Shown here in pieces: positions 11,901-37,866 of a DNA stretch of 64,000 bases (its first letter is position 1; every line of letters begins with the position of its first letter). The notes beneath the pieces were generated by a model. That model ran no database searches. It had not been told where the DNA came from and was given only the letters and a program-made list of their open reading frames with translations. This DNA is from Enoplolaimus lenunculus (lineage: Eukaryota > Nematoda > Enoplea > Enoplida > Thoracostomopsidae), in contig JASANG010003345.1 in the NCBI GenBank assembly GCA_030248215.1, forward strand, positions 248,001 to 312,000. Direction: 5' to 3'. Made by a program: the position numbers and the translations under genes.

Positions 11901-13655
11901 TCATAGTCACCAAGTTCAAGTATTAAAAACAGTTTCGATTGCGTATCGATAACTTCGTACAAGCGAACAATATTCGGATGTTGAACAAGCTTCATACACC
12001 GGACCTGCAATCAGTAAACAGGGCCCGCATTCTCAAATGCGTGTAGTATCTATCACTAGTTGGTGATACATTTTGTAACTTTCGAACCAGTTAATGAAAT
12101 TTTTCACGCCTTTAAATTTGACTTGCCCTACTTCTAACCAATTTTGAGAACCCCAATTGCAACAGTTCGTCACTTTGAAACACTAACATATATCTTGCTC
12201 CGCCTCCGGTATTTTTGGTATCCATTTAAACCCCAACAAATATCCAGCTCCATCTCCATGATTTTTTGGTATCCGTTTGAACCCTGGGTGTATCTTTCTG
12301 CCAACACATACGACTTATGAGGCATGCAAATATTCACCGCTGTTTTTAAAATTTTAAAGAAAAAATGGAGAATGCACCAAAAATTTTAACGCTATGAATG
12401 AATTTCGTAATTTTTATTTAATATCGAACATTTACAGCATATCTGTAATGAAAATTAAGAGATATATACATAGTCACTTATAACTAATTTTGAGCATAAA
12501 AATAACAGAACTTCCGTATTTCTATATATAGCAATGTCCTATAAAAATTTAACAAAAGGGTATTTTTGAATATTTTTTCACCTAGCTTTAGGTATCTGTT
12601 CTTTTATGTGTTCTATAGATTTCTTAAAGCGTGATGGTTGCTTCTGCAACCGTTTTCGACGCCAAATATGCACCTATAGCTCAAACTGGGTGTTTGGTTT
12701 TTCGTAGACAAAACACGAAAAAATTGAACAATCAGTAACGAAAAAATGAAGATCGCGTTTTCTGATCGATATTTCTTAACTGTGCTGGAGGAGCATTTTC
12801 CAACTTATTGAATATTTCTGATCGATATTTCTTAACTGTGCTGGAGGAGCATTTTCCAACTTATTGAATATTAAATAAACTCTTGAAAACTGCATCATAT
12901 TTTTACGGAGTCTTATTTTGGTGGCTTACAAAAAAGCAACCATAATTTGGTATTTTTTCGAAGCTAAAAATGTTTTGTTAAGCCATCGTATTTCTGAAAT
13001 TTCTTAGTTTATATTTTAAATCTACGATATCAAAAACCTATATATATAAAGCTTCAACTGAATATTTTTGCTTTAGAAAAGTTACTAAACTGTATAGGCT
13101 AGATATAATATTATTTAGCCTGCCAAAAAATAGTGCTCGGCAAGTTTGCAAGCATGTGATTTCATGTGTTTGTTTGAAAATGCAGTTTTTCAAATTTTTA
13201 GTGTATATATGGGTGCAGAAACGAAATAAATTTATAGCATCTTCTAGTATTATTTTTAATGGGCTTTTCAACGGAACCAAATTTTCTAAGATTCCATTAT
13301 TGTGAAAGTCGTCAGATCTATGTTCAGTGTTTCCTGGATATTTGAAAATGTTAAATTTATATAGGACATTGCTATATAACTGAAACGGACACCGATTTTT
13401 ACCGGAAACCGTAATATCCAGTTGCACCCCGATATATAGGCATACGTAACAACTATTCACCTCTTGAAATAAATGTTCCGTTGACACCGGGTCTAGTTTT
13501 GCTTTATCGATGACTTTGACTGCAACTTTTTCACCAGTGAACACGTGTTTCGCAAGCTTGACAACAGCGAAATGACCCCGGCCAATCGTTTGCTCCAAAT
13601 CGTAAAGTCCAGCTATTTTTGTGTCATAGATACTCCCTCGGCGCATCAATGACAT
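8941..13655 (-). CDS. SNRK: SNF-related serine/threonine kinase SNRK (C-terminal part missing)
   Basis: This is an AMPK-related kinase, activated by LKB1 in known animals. Five exons join in phase: 13655-13461, 12004-11754, 11521-11346, 10102-9961, 9147-8941, giving about 323 residues. Visible are the glycine loop GRGHFAVV (25-32), lysine 47 in VAVKVID, HRDLKPEN (D150) with the arginine codon split by intron 2, DFGFSN (D169), and Thr184 in [14 protein letters not shown], the expected activation-loop site. Exon 5 begins the UBA-like region ([12 protein letters not shown]). An insert of about 15 residues interrupts the stretch before the YFAQIV motif. A tryptophan replaces the usual aspartate at the exon 4/5 junction. 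The ATG at 13655 is used; 13646 is a second choice. The last exon ends at a normal donor, so the gene continues, but I could not find the rest. It is transcribed away from ACK. Confidence 0.95.
9784..9955 (-). mobile_element. Helitron-like element fragment beside SNRK exon 4
   Basis: This stretch shares ggataacaagctttcaaac, gattcttgtcggacggac and a GCTTTGCGC-type end with the right-hand part of the element at 10143. It stops a few bases from the SNRK exon 4 boundary at 9961. Only the distal part of the family is present. Confidence 0.5.
10143..11112 (-). mobile_element. Helitron-like non-autonomous element with internal tandem repeats, copy 2
   Basis: On the minus strand it ends GTAGTCCCACTACGACTGG followed by T: a perfect 5-bp hairpin (GTAGT-CCC-ACTAC) and a CTGG terminus, as in Helitron 3' ends. 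Inside are five tandem units whose tatgcaaat words begin near 10205, 10380, 10534, 10709 and 10879 (spacing 154-175 bases), each with tttgtaaacaattt and attcctcgcaccc blocks. The distal part has the GGACGGGCAGACGGAC tract and an imperfect aggagtttcgctt/gcgaaactcc inverted repeat. It lies wholly in SNRK intron 3. Confidence 0.6.
12021..12162. mobile_element. Possible MITE with ATTCTCAAA ends
   Basis: The left end (gggcccgcATTCTCAAA) and right end (TTTTGAGAACCCC) are partial inverted repeats. Similar left ends occur near 24868 and, more weakly, near 56295, suggesting a dispersed family. It lies in SNRK intron 1. No clear target duplication is seen. Confidence 0.4.
12761..12872. repeat. 56-base tandem duplication in SNRK intron 1
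   Basis: Two essentially identical 56-base units begin tctgatcgatatttcttaac at 12761 and 12817. Near-identity implies a recent duplication. Confidence 0.9.
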
Positions 13656-14595
13656 TACAACAATCCCAAACAATATTTAGTTACATGGTTTCATAATGAT
13701 CCTGTATATAAATCTCAAACAAATGTATGTAACTTAAGTGAGACTAATCGTAATCAGTACCTTTGACACTAAAAATGACCGATGCTTTTCCAATACCTTT
13801 AGCACTTAGCAGTAGAAGTCGGAATGCTACGAATGTCACATCCGGCTTTGAAAAGAGTAATTAAAATAATACGGTTTAACTCTTCGCGTGTATTTAAACT
13901 GGAATCGAAATCGTTATCTGCAAAATAGGAATAATAATCCGCATCGGAATCTGCAGAGTACAAAATTTTGGTATCGGCACATCTCACATCGGTACTTTGA
14001 TCACAAGCGAAATGTTTCCGAGGTCAAGCTGCGTACGAAAATATCTTTATACACATATATCTTACAAAATACCTAGCTTAAACCGCACATCGGCCCTCTT
14101 GCACTCAAGTCGAGCATGCACAACTGCTTGTGCCAGTATATGTACCCATGTATGGCAGACTTTTGCTTTACATACACTTACTGTACATAAGTACAGCGGA
14201 GGTACGGAATCTGGACCGCCTAGGAATTTAACAAAAAGTGGCTATGCTATAATTCTCGACAAGCTGAATTCAGCGGCGCAACATTTATTGCTGCAAGACC
14301 AATGGCTCAAAAGTTATGGCCTTAGAAATTCTAGTGCAAACACGCACAGATTGAAGAGGAAGCCTCCATCAATCACATGTTCCTAAAGTATAAACTTTAC
14401 CATGTTTATTCGCAATAAAAATTTGGTTGGAGTTTGTACATGGCTTATATAGTGAAAAGTTGATATTTAAAGGGCCAAAACTTTTGAACAGAGGGACCGT
14501 GCAGATTTTAAAATGGTGCCGCTTGTGGGTATACGCGGTGTAGCTTGTGTATGTGCACTCGTGCACATATAGCAACAGAGGAAATTGCGATATCG

Positions 14596-14815
14596 GCCGC
14601 GTGGTGTAATGGGTAGCGCACTTGACTCGAGAGCGAAAGGTCCAAGGTTCGATTCCCGGCTTGGCCATATGTTTCAGAGAAATTTAGGGGAAAGCAGCCT
14701 ATATTCCCAAAACCTCGAGGAATAGGTTCGTCCCGTCGGCCAGACCGTGCAGTTCTGACACCGCTGACCTCAGCGCGTCGAAATCTATAGAAAAATAAAA
14801 TGTTTTTCATTAAAT
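14596..14815 (+). mobile_element. tRNA-derived SINE
   Basis: The head is tRNA-like: a box A region GTGGTGTAATGGGTAGCGC and a box B GGTTCGATTCC are correctly spaced, and GGCC at the 5' side can pair with GGCC at 14665-14668. The acceptor and anticodon stems carry mismatches, so it is not a working tRNA gene. A non-tRNA body of about 145 bases follows (TTTCAGAGAAATTTAGGGG to ATAGAAAAATAAAATG), ending in an A/T-rich tail. A transcribed tRNA pseudogene is the alternative. Confidence 0.65.
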
Positions 14816-15924
14816 TCCTAGATGGGTCCATATTAAGTACATCCGCCAACATGTACCAACATCCCTTTCTATAGTCGGTCGTTCCGGAGCGCCAAAGAAT
14901 ACTAAGTTAAACATCACGCCGGGGACCGTAACCACGTCCCTCATGCACTCAAGCCAATTATGCTACTACTACATCATGTGGTCATTACAACAACTTCTTA
15001 TACCAGTATATGTGCACTTCTTCGTAAATAGTTTGCTTTGTTATACTTCTTTCCGTATCTCTATTAAACACACAAAAGTGGAATCTGGGATTCCGTAATT
15101 TTTAGTATGCACTAGCTAAGACCCTTTATTAGATAACCATATATTTCAAGCTCACGATATTTGTGTCGTTGCCAACAATAGGGCTGCAAGTTGATCAAAA
15201 ATGTACATTCGTGAGATTAAAATTCACTTCTTGACATTATCTGAAATTTAAGCCAGAGGTTGGTTTACTGCAGAGTCGCAACAAGCTCAACAATGGTACC
15301 TGATCTGGAACATCAGTTATTCATGTTTTTTACGTTACAACTTGGGCAACCTGGAACACGTTTTGTTCCAAAATCAGGGCAACATTTCTGCTGCATGCTT
15401 ATACGCTATCAAATTTATCCAGTTATGCGTGAAAGCGGATTATTTTTCAAGGAAGCTTAATAGACAAGTGGCAGAAAAGTTTTCAATAGACACTACATAA
15501 TTCATAGGTAGTGCTACAAAAGCGTATAACGGAAATGGCGGAGAAGCGCTACTATCACTCCACTATTCAAAGAACGAGAAAAATGAATACAAAGCAATAG
15601 GCAGAGCAAAACAGTTGTAATAAAGAGGACATCATTGTCTGGAGAACGCTCCCTTCCCAAAGCATAGGTCAATACAGGAACCCCGATGAAACGAATATTT
15701 GTATAAAGGTGATGTATCTTTTGGTTTTCGTTCATTTTTTGTGAAATCTTGGCAAAGTGAGAAAAGACAATGAATTTGGCGATAATAAGCAGAGTGTTAA
15801 TATGTTGAGCGCATAGAATTTAGTAGAAAAATGGTACGTGATACCTGAAAACAAACAATGAAAAACTTGAAATTAGATTACAGAATTTAGCTGGAAAATA
15901 AATGGGTATTTATTTTCAGGGAAT

Positions 15925-16122
15925 TGACCCATGCAAAGATCAGGGGCAGACCGTTTTTTCTGTGGGTCTGCAATAGAGTAAGGTTAATCTTTAGAATAAT
16001 TTTTGATTAGCCTAGGCTTAGGAATACGCTCATTCTTGCGCTTAGGCTTCAGGCTTAGGCTTAGGCTTTTAGGCTTCGAAATACGCTTTTGATACTGTTC
16101 CGCCCTGTTCTTTCCATTGGTC
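15925..16122. mobile_element. TIR element carrying TTAGGC hexamers
   Basis: The left end TGACCCATGCAAAGATCAGG and the right end GTTCCGCCCTGTTCTTTCC/ATTGGTC are inverted repeats of each other. The inside holds cttaggcttcaggcttaggcttagg-type blocks (16008-16075), in part perfect TTAGGC hexamers. Confidence 0.7.
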
Positions 16123-16305
16123 GGGAATTGGTAGAATTATGATTAAACACAATGCTACCTAAGCAAATTAAGGCGTTTTGAAAGAATACGAAAGCACCGT
16201 ACGACAAGTTATCTTTATGAAGCTCAAGCATGGCATAATATCTGAGCCGCAGAAAAGACGTAGCTAGAGTGAACGAGGAGGTGGATGATGAACACCATCG
16301 TAAAG

Positions 16306-16575
16306 TGCTATTCACACGTGCAAGTTTTTGCTGGTAGAACTTGTAACTGCAAATTGCATACAGAACTTGCATTTTTTCATGAGCCAATAAGAAAGTGGCT
16401 GGAATAAATTCAGTGAACATACATGATTATTCACACATGTGAACAAAGTTTTCAGCTATATTTTTAATGATTTATTTACAGCTGCAAGTTTTCGAATGGG
16501 ATTTTTGAGAAAACTTGCAAGTGCAAGTTGCAGTTGCAAGTTCTCGCAGCAAAAACGTGCGCGTGCAACTTGCAT
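16306..16575. mobile_element. Palindromic MITE, GCAAGTTTTTGCTG family, copy 1
   Basis: The left arm begins GCTATTCACACGTGCAAG, then TTTTTGCTGGTAGAACTTG. A matching right arm (CAAGTTCTCGCAGCAAAAAC) lies near 16540-16560. The right boundary is blurred by a further partial copy reaching about 16650. Confidence 0.65.
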
Positions 16576-16823
16576 GTGTAAGTTTGGTCACAAGCTGTGA
16601 AGTTCTTGCAGTTGCAAATTATTCACTGGAATTCATGCTATTTAATTTAATTCGCACACGTGAATGCACTTGCAAGTCGCTTGAATTTTTTGCACCTACA
16701 GTTTGATTTGTCAATCGAAACGTTCTTTTGAAAGTACTTGCTGCTGCAAGTATTTCGTGTAAGTTACAGCTGATGGCATAACATTGAGTGGATGCTGGTC
16801 CAACCCGACATGCATAAAGTTAA

Positions 16824-17094
16824 GCTCTATTCACACGTGCAAGTTTTTGCTGCCAGAACTTGCAGCTGCGAATTGCACGCACAACTTACATTTTTTTCAT
16901 CAGCCAATGAGAAAGCGGATGCAATAAATTTATTCAACTAGCATGGTTATTCATACATGTGAAATAAATTGCCAGCTTTTATTTTTAATCAATTATTTGC
17001 AGCTGCAAGTTTTTCGAACGGGATTTCGGACACAACTTGTTCAGCTGGAAGTTCTCGCAGCAAAAAACTTACAGGTGTGAAGTGTGAATAGGGC
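16824..17094. mobile_element. Palindromic MITE, GCAAGTTTTTGCTG family, copy 2
   Basis: The long inverted arms are CTCTATTCACACGTGCAAG at the left and GTGTGAATAGGGC at the right, with AACTTGCAGCTG and its complement further in. The flanks are TTAA on the left and TTTA on the right, so a 4-base A/T target is possible but not proven. Confidence 0.75.
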
Positions 17095-17225
17095 TTTATG
17101 TCTTGGTGAAATTGAATCCTGAATACACTGTAGCCGTTAAAACCAAACGTTGTCTAATGAATGTATTTATCTCGTACCTTAGTGGAAAATTTTCTCCTTT
17201 CAAAAGAATTAAGGAAAGAGATTTA

Positions 17226-17500
17226 AGCCCTATTCGCACGTTCAAGTTTTTGCTGCAAGAACTTGCAGCTGTAACTTGCACTTGCAAGCTTTGTCCAAAA
17301 TCCCGTTCGAAAAACTTGTAGGTGCAAATAATTCAATAAATTCATAGCTTGAAATTTAGTTCACATGTATGAATAATCATGCAAGTTCAATGAATTTATT
17401 GCAGCCGCTTTCTCATTGGCTGATGAAAAATGCAGGTTCTGCGTGCAATTTGCAGCTGCAAGTTCTCGCAGCAAAAACTTGCAGCACGTGTGAATAGGGT
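17226..17500. mobile_element. Palindromic MITE, GCAAGTTTTTGCTG family, copy 3 (inverted)
   Basis: The ends are GCCCTATTCGCACG and CACGTGTGAATAGGGT, both flanked by TTAA, which would fit a TTAA-specific (piggyBac-like) insertion. The interior is reversed relative to copy 2. It ends 46 bases upstream of the ACK ATG. Confidence 0.75.
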
Positions 17501-17546
17501 TTAATTGTAAAAATCAAACACGTGTTAAGTGTTTAGTTTTAGCAAA

Positions 17547-32166
<14,620 letters not shown>

Positions 32167-33329
32167 ACTCATTCGATTGCTTTGTTTTATTATTATTATT
32201 TTGTTTCATATTTGTTTATAAAATAATGATCAATCCAGTAATAAGAAAAAGCAAGAAAATTTGTCAGAAAACTCGAAGCTGTTCGGTGCTAGTTTCGTGC
32301 TTTTTTATATTATGCACATCGACGACCAACTCAAGTCACATAGCCAGGGTACAACTAGATGCAAATCAATTTTGGTTAGAACCAGGTAGTGAAAATTAAT
32401 CTATTATGGAAAACTTTTTTTTAGTTTCAACATGTGGAGTTTTAATGTCGATGCTGAAGCGCTTAGCTGTGATAAAATATTTCAGTATCTACGGCAGTTT
32501 TGAAAGCAAATTGTTTTCAAAGAAAACTTTTTGGCAATGAAAGTGCCAAAAATTAAAATCATATTATGCTTGTGGTGCATGCTACTGCCCCTTTCTAAGA
32601 CAAAACCTTGCTATTGTTTGCTCTTTCCTCAGTTGCAATTTAATCGCAATGTATAGTCGTTGACTGTTGCTTGTATTTTCAAACGTGTGTAGTAGCATCT
32701 ATCATTAATTTTTGAAAAATATAACTTTTGAAATCATCATTTAGTGAATTCCTAAGTTTAGTACACTTTTCGTACTGATTTGTTTTATACTTGAACAGGA
32801 TATTTTTAATCTGAAGCAACAACGATTCGCTTGTTTGAAAACCGGAGCGTTTTTGATCAGGAGGTAAAACTCCGTGTAACGTTCTAACCGGTGAATGCTA
32901 AACGGTTAATTTAAGTTGAGTACGCTTTCAACACAAATTTGTTTTGCATCTGGTCTGTACGTTTAGCGCAGTTCGCTTGTTTGACTGATGTATGCTTGTA
33001 GTTCAGCTTGTGTGTCTTGTATTCATATCAAAATATATTCTCCATAAGTTTTTAGCTGCCCCCTGGCCATTCCGTCCGTTCTATATATTGAACATTTTTG
33101 TTTGTATTTATGTTATAATCTCTATGGCATTTTGTAATCGGTATATTATATGTTGCAGTGGCAGAAATAGGATAATCATGGTTAGATTTGAGTTTTAATA
33201 CGTTTCCAAGTGGACATCAGTGTTAGTATTTCAATGCTGAAAATTCGGACGTCTGCAAACGTTTTGCAGGGTGTAGACACCAGGCTTTCTTCGTCCATGC
33301 GGCCTAGATATATTGCTATTTTCGGTATG

Positions 33330-33501
33330 TAGAACTTGTTTTTTTCATCAGCCAACGAGAACGCGACTGCAGTAAATTCTTACTCATGTGAACTAAATTT
33401 TTAGCTATGAGTTTTATTGAATTATTTGCAGCTGCAAAACTTGCAAGTGCAAGTTGCAGCTGCAACTTCTCGCAGCTAAAACTAGCACATGTGAATAGGG
33501 C
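33330..33501. mobile_element. Palindromic MITE, GCAAGTTTTTGCTG family, partial copy 4
   Basis: The right half is well kept: TGCAGCTGCAAAACTTGCAAG, then CTTCTCGCAGCTAAAAC and ATGTGAATAGGGC followed by TTTA. The left arm is shortened to agaacttgttttttt. Confidence 0.6.
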
Positions 33502-34507
33502 TTTATTTTGCTTTTTTGGTTTTGAATCAAAATACCAAAGGACTGTATATATTTTGCCAAAGACCTATTTTATCACAATGTAAAAAGGGCGTTTCCAAAG
33601 AAGAGAGTTTTAGTGGTCAAGAATTCCTTAAGGATTTTTGTAAAAAAGCTTCAGATGCTTTTTCAGTTTTTAATACAAAAGCCCCCACTTCGAAACAATC
33701 ATAGAACGTAAATACCCTCTTACTGAAATCCTGGCTACACCCATGACTGCGTATAAGATTGGTTTTTGAAGGAATCTGTTTTTGAGAAAATGCGAATTGC
33801 TTTCCGCGATAACCGGAATTTCAGTAGGTTGTCGAGGCAGAGCTTGGTAGCGATTTTTCAGAATTTGTTTAAAAAATTAACAAATAGCTTATTTTACCAG
33901 GTTAATATATTTGTTAATTCAATCCCCTGAAGTAGTGTGCCTAAAGTTTGAGATTGCTACAGTATATATACTATGCTAGTGTTTTTGTTATTAAGCTTTT
34001 ATGTGCCATTTTAATCACGTGTTTATTTAAGCAGCATCAGGAATTGTGAGGATGTATACTTCTTATTGCGGTAGCTTAGGTCATCTTAAAGACCGTAGCG
34101 GAACGCCATAGTTGTAGCCGTAATTTTGGTTTCGTTAGCAGATCCGGTATTTTTACAGCGCCGGTTCGGTAGTGTGCAACACAGTCGAGCTGGGACAATT
34201 GGGTGTTTCTTTTGCTTTCTGGGTCCGAATCAAACATGACCGTCGGTGTTGTATTGTTTGTTATTTTAAGTTAACTTTTAGCTTTTTACATAGTATTGCA
34301 TTGAATTGAGTTTGTCCGTTTTTGTTGGTTTTATGTTTATGTGTGTTACCTGTATACTGTAAGATTGTTTTATTATACTTGGAGTATTGGGATATGAACA
34401 AATTTTTCGCAATGAATAACGGAAACGACAAGATTGTTTTAGCTGGTTCAAGGATATATAAATACGTATATGTCGTAGCCAAAGCCGTATTTCAGCCCAA
34501 TTCTGAA

Positions 34508-34570
34508 TTGGGCTATTCCAGAGTAAAATTACGGCTTGGGCTATTCCAGGGTAAAATTACGGCTTGGGCT
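34508..34570. repeat. 28-base tandem repeat
   Basis: The unit ttgggctattccagrgtaaa plus attacggc occurs twice, with a third partial unit, starting at 34508, 34536 and 34564. Confidence 0.85.
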
Positions 34571-36253
34571 AGTCTCAGTAATTCTCTCTTTGCTACAAGT
34601 GTATGCCTTGTGATTGTCTTACTACCTTAATGCCATACGCAAATACAATTAGCTGATGCAAATACTGGTTTCTGATTGGCTAAGTAATTACTTAAAACGC
34701 GCAGCTTTTTTGAACTATTTCGCCTAGTGCTAAGCCAAGTGGTTATTCCGCTTTGGACTAGCTCATTTCGTAATTGTGCTGAATAACGGCTTAGGCTGCG
34801 CCATATATACACGAAGAATAAACTCAATCAAAGTTTTCAGCTAGGCTTAATATATTTTAACAGTTACGCCTGTAACGATACTTAACTTTAACCTGAGGTG
34901 AAATTTTTTGAAATTGGTTAACTCTTGCAGCATTTTAGTGTTTGTGTGCATTTTAATTTTTTTGCTAGCTTGTAATGAATCTCGTTTGGTGTCACAGTGT
35001 AGAGTGGTGTATACTTTTTTCAGCAGTATTGTATTTTTACATTGGTGTGCTATTGTTTTTGGTTATGTGTCATTTAGGCAACTGGATGAAAGGTGTACAC
35101 CACCATCCCCCAAAAACGTATTAGGTTAAGTATATTTTTTCATAAAAAAAGCTTGCCTAAACCTTTGACCTAAGCCTTTACTTGAGCCTGACTCTACGAC
35201 TTAACCTAAGCTGTGGGGGGAAAAGTGTATAAGGGCCCTGATGTTGAAGGACTTGGGTCAGAAAAATTATATTTAAGTTCAAAGAATCCATTTCTTTGCC
35301 CCTCCCTCCCCCTCTGACTAGGAGCTCGAAACTGTAGTTTAAGAAACATATAACTGTATGAGAGAAACCCTCGTGAATGGGTATGTTAAAATTTTGGAGT
35401 ATGGTATAGTTTTCTCGTTTGAAAATCAATCGCTAACTGATGATAAGCACAACTGACATTCCAAATAATGGCTTTGTCTGTGTGCGCGCCTTCCTGTGTT
35501 GTGTAAAAATGCAGAAAACTTGGTTCGTATTTTCAATTCTGATAACCCTTACCAGCATTTGGTTATTACGGAAAAACTCTTAACTCGAAAACTTACAACT
35601 TGTTCACTAAATTGTAACTAAACCTGATCCGATGTAACGTTCCCGGTAGTGCAAACGGCAAAGTCACACCTGCTGTGATGCTGTACTCTGCAAACGGAAT
35701 AATGTTCCTGACCAGTTTAAAATATTTTAAATATTTTAAATTTTTAATCGATGCTGTCACTTTTAGTTAGGCTTGCACTTTGGCTTGAATACGTGTTCTT
35801 GTCTTCCGTTTCCCGTCAAGTTTTTGTATTTGACATAACAGCATGAATGTATGATATTCTTTCTGATGCATACTTTGTTTCCATGGACTGTTGCAATTGT
35901 TGTATTATCAAAATTTATTATTTTAAAATATCCGTTTCTGTCTTTAAAGTACAAAATTTAGATTAAATTTTGAAGTAACATGTTTTTTGTTTAAAGCAGT
36001 GAAAAAATTTTGGTCTGCCGGCGATGAAAAACCTGATTAAAGTTGTTGTTGAGGTAGGAAATTGGTTTTAATCCTTTGCCAATTCTTAACGGAAAACCCC
36101 TACTAGAATGTAACCATGTTCGGCTAAGGCGAGATTTCGTTGCAACCCCCACATGTGTAATTGAGTGTAAATATTGTTTATATTAATGTCTGAAATATGT
36201 GACGTGCAATGGCTTATCTATTTGAAGAGCTTTACGTTCGTTATTTTGTATTG

Positions 36254-36490
36254 TGGGCCCATGTAAAGATCAGGGGCAGGAGTTTTTCTGTGGAACTACA
36301 ATAGAGTAAGCAGACTAATTGTTTTGCGTGGCTTGGGCTTAGGAATATGCTCATTCTTACGCTAAGGTTTAGGCTTAGGAGTATGCTCATTCTTACGCTT
36401 AGGTTTAGGAATATGCTCATGCTTAAGCTTAAGTTTAGGCTTAGGAATATGCTTATAATACTGTTCCGCCCCTGTTCTTTACATTTGGCC
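36254..36490. mobile_element. TIR element carrying TTAGGC-like array
   Basis: The left end GGGCCCATGTAAAGATCAGG and right end CCCCTGTTCTTTACATTTGG/CC form an inverted repeat. The interior alternates gcttaggtttaggaatatgc units with aatatgctcattcttacgc spacers. It shares ends and spacer words with the elements at 15925 and 59478. Confidence 0.75.
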
Positions 36491-36631
36491 GTATTGTGTA
36501 ATTGAGGCTCAAGGTGCCAATGGATATCTATTAAAATGCGGAATGCAAAGTGAGAACCAAATTTTAAAACTTATATGGTTGTAGTTCCTATCGATATGTA
36601 AGGAAAAATAGGTTCATGTATACATCCGACC

Positions 36632-36700
36632 CTTAGGCTTAGACCTAGGCTTAGGCTTCGATTTAGGAATAGTTTACCTAAGCCTAAAGCCTAATCTTAA
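36632..36700. repeat. TTAGGC/GCCTAA block without clear TIR
   Basis: Cttaggcttagacctaggc is followed by the opposite orientation, cctaagcctaaagcctaatc, so the block is itself an inverted repeat. Likely a decayed relative of the TIR elements with the same hexamers. Confidence 0.5.
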
Positions 36701-37866
36701 TTCTTGGCCGTAAATGTGAGGAAAGTGTGCAAGAGCCGGTTGAGTTGATTTATGTCAGTATGTTTTGTTTGAAACCGAGGTGCTATTCTGTATTAATTGA
36801 TCGTGACCTTGTTTTAGTGTTTTGCTATAGGTTGTAAGAATGAAGTCATTGTCAAGTAGAATATCCGGTTCACACCTTGGGAATGTGAAATATGACTGTT
36901 TATATATATATTTGTGTAATTTTATGTGTTTTAAAATTTAACATCCGGATGTATTAATAGGAGCCACTAACGGAAACGATTAGTATGGTGATGTTAATGT
37001 ACGCACACTAAAAATGTTTTGATTTTGAATTGTAAAAAGACTGAAGACTTATTGGATTTTATTTATCTTTAATACTAAACCCAACTTATCGCAGCATTTG
37101 GGTTGCCGTCCTGCGGTTTTTGTTCGTTCGTTAACGACAGCGTTTAAGCAAATAGTGAGAATAACAGAAACGAATATGGTTTTTTACCGGAACTGAAACG
37201 GTTATGTGGTTACATCCAGGTTGACAGAAGTGAAGGATATCGGATATCTCTCACATATATATTCGTGTATGTATATATTTATTTTGGAATACATATCCGG
37301 ATATTTTATCATTTTTGTTTCGTTTATACCCGATATGAATTTCGTAGGAAACATTTTCGAATATCCGGTGCTCATCTGTCTATAGTAGAGTAGCCATTGA
37401 TTGTAGAAAATATGATTTCGAAAATTACACGGATCGCAAAACTTTCAAACTGACCCCTGTCCAGCAATCCTGGTTTTTGTGTCATACTTGTAATTGACAA
37501 TAGTTGTATGTAGTCTTAATATTAGTTCCTTCCGTGTTTATATTTTACTATATATATTCTGTTTGCAAAGTAAATCTGCATTTTTGTTGTCTTATTTACT
37601 AACTTATTGTGTTTGAGCTTACTGGAATTGAATTACATTGGAATTGACAAAGGTAGCGGTTGTTTTGATTCAATATGGAACGAGCTCTTGAAAGGGCTAC
37701 GGCTAGGATGTACCAACCCACTACCCGGACCACGTTTCTCGATTCCATTTCCTGCTCAGCGCCTACAGCTTATCCAAAACACAGGGGCATGCATGTATGT
37801 GCAGGATGCAACCGCATCTCGTTTCTTTAAGAATTGGAGTCTTATACATACTCCACAATCAAAACT

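Larger units (their letters stand above)
13656..17546. other. Divergent intergenic region between SNRK and ACK
   Basis: SNRK leaves to the left and ACK to the right, so both promoters should lie here. I see no unambiguous TATA box, initiator or CpG-rich block. The sequence holds a tRNA-derived SINE (14596), a TTAGGC-bearing TIR element (15925) and three palindromic elements (16306-17500), the last ending only 46 bases before the ACK start codon. Confidence 0.6.

Noticed and set aside
14596-14668. A functional tRNA gene
   Set aside because: The acceptor stem is mismatched in three of seven pairs and the anticodon arm does not fold; a SINE head fits better.
14870-14935. 5S rRNA-like stretch (gttccggagc, ctaagttaaac, gccggggacc)
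   Set aside because: Only a few words resemble 5S rRNA, order and spacing do not fit and no boxes are aligned.
32992-33198. Hydrophobic open frame of 68 codons downstream of ACK
   Set aside because: AT-rich sequence easily gives Phe/Ile/Tyr-rich frames; no start context, homology or neighbouring exons.
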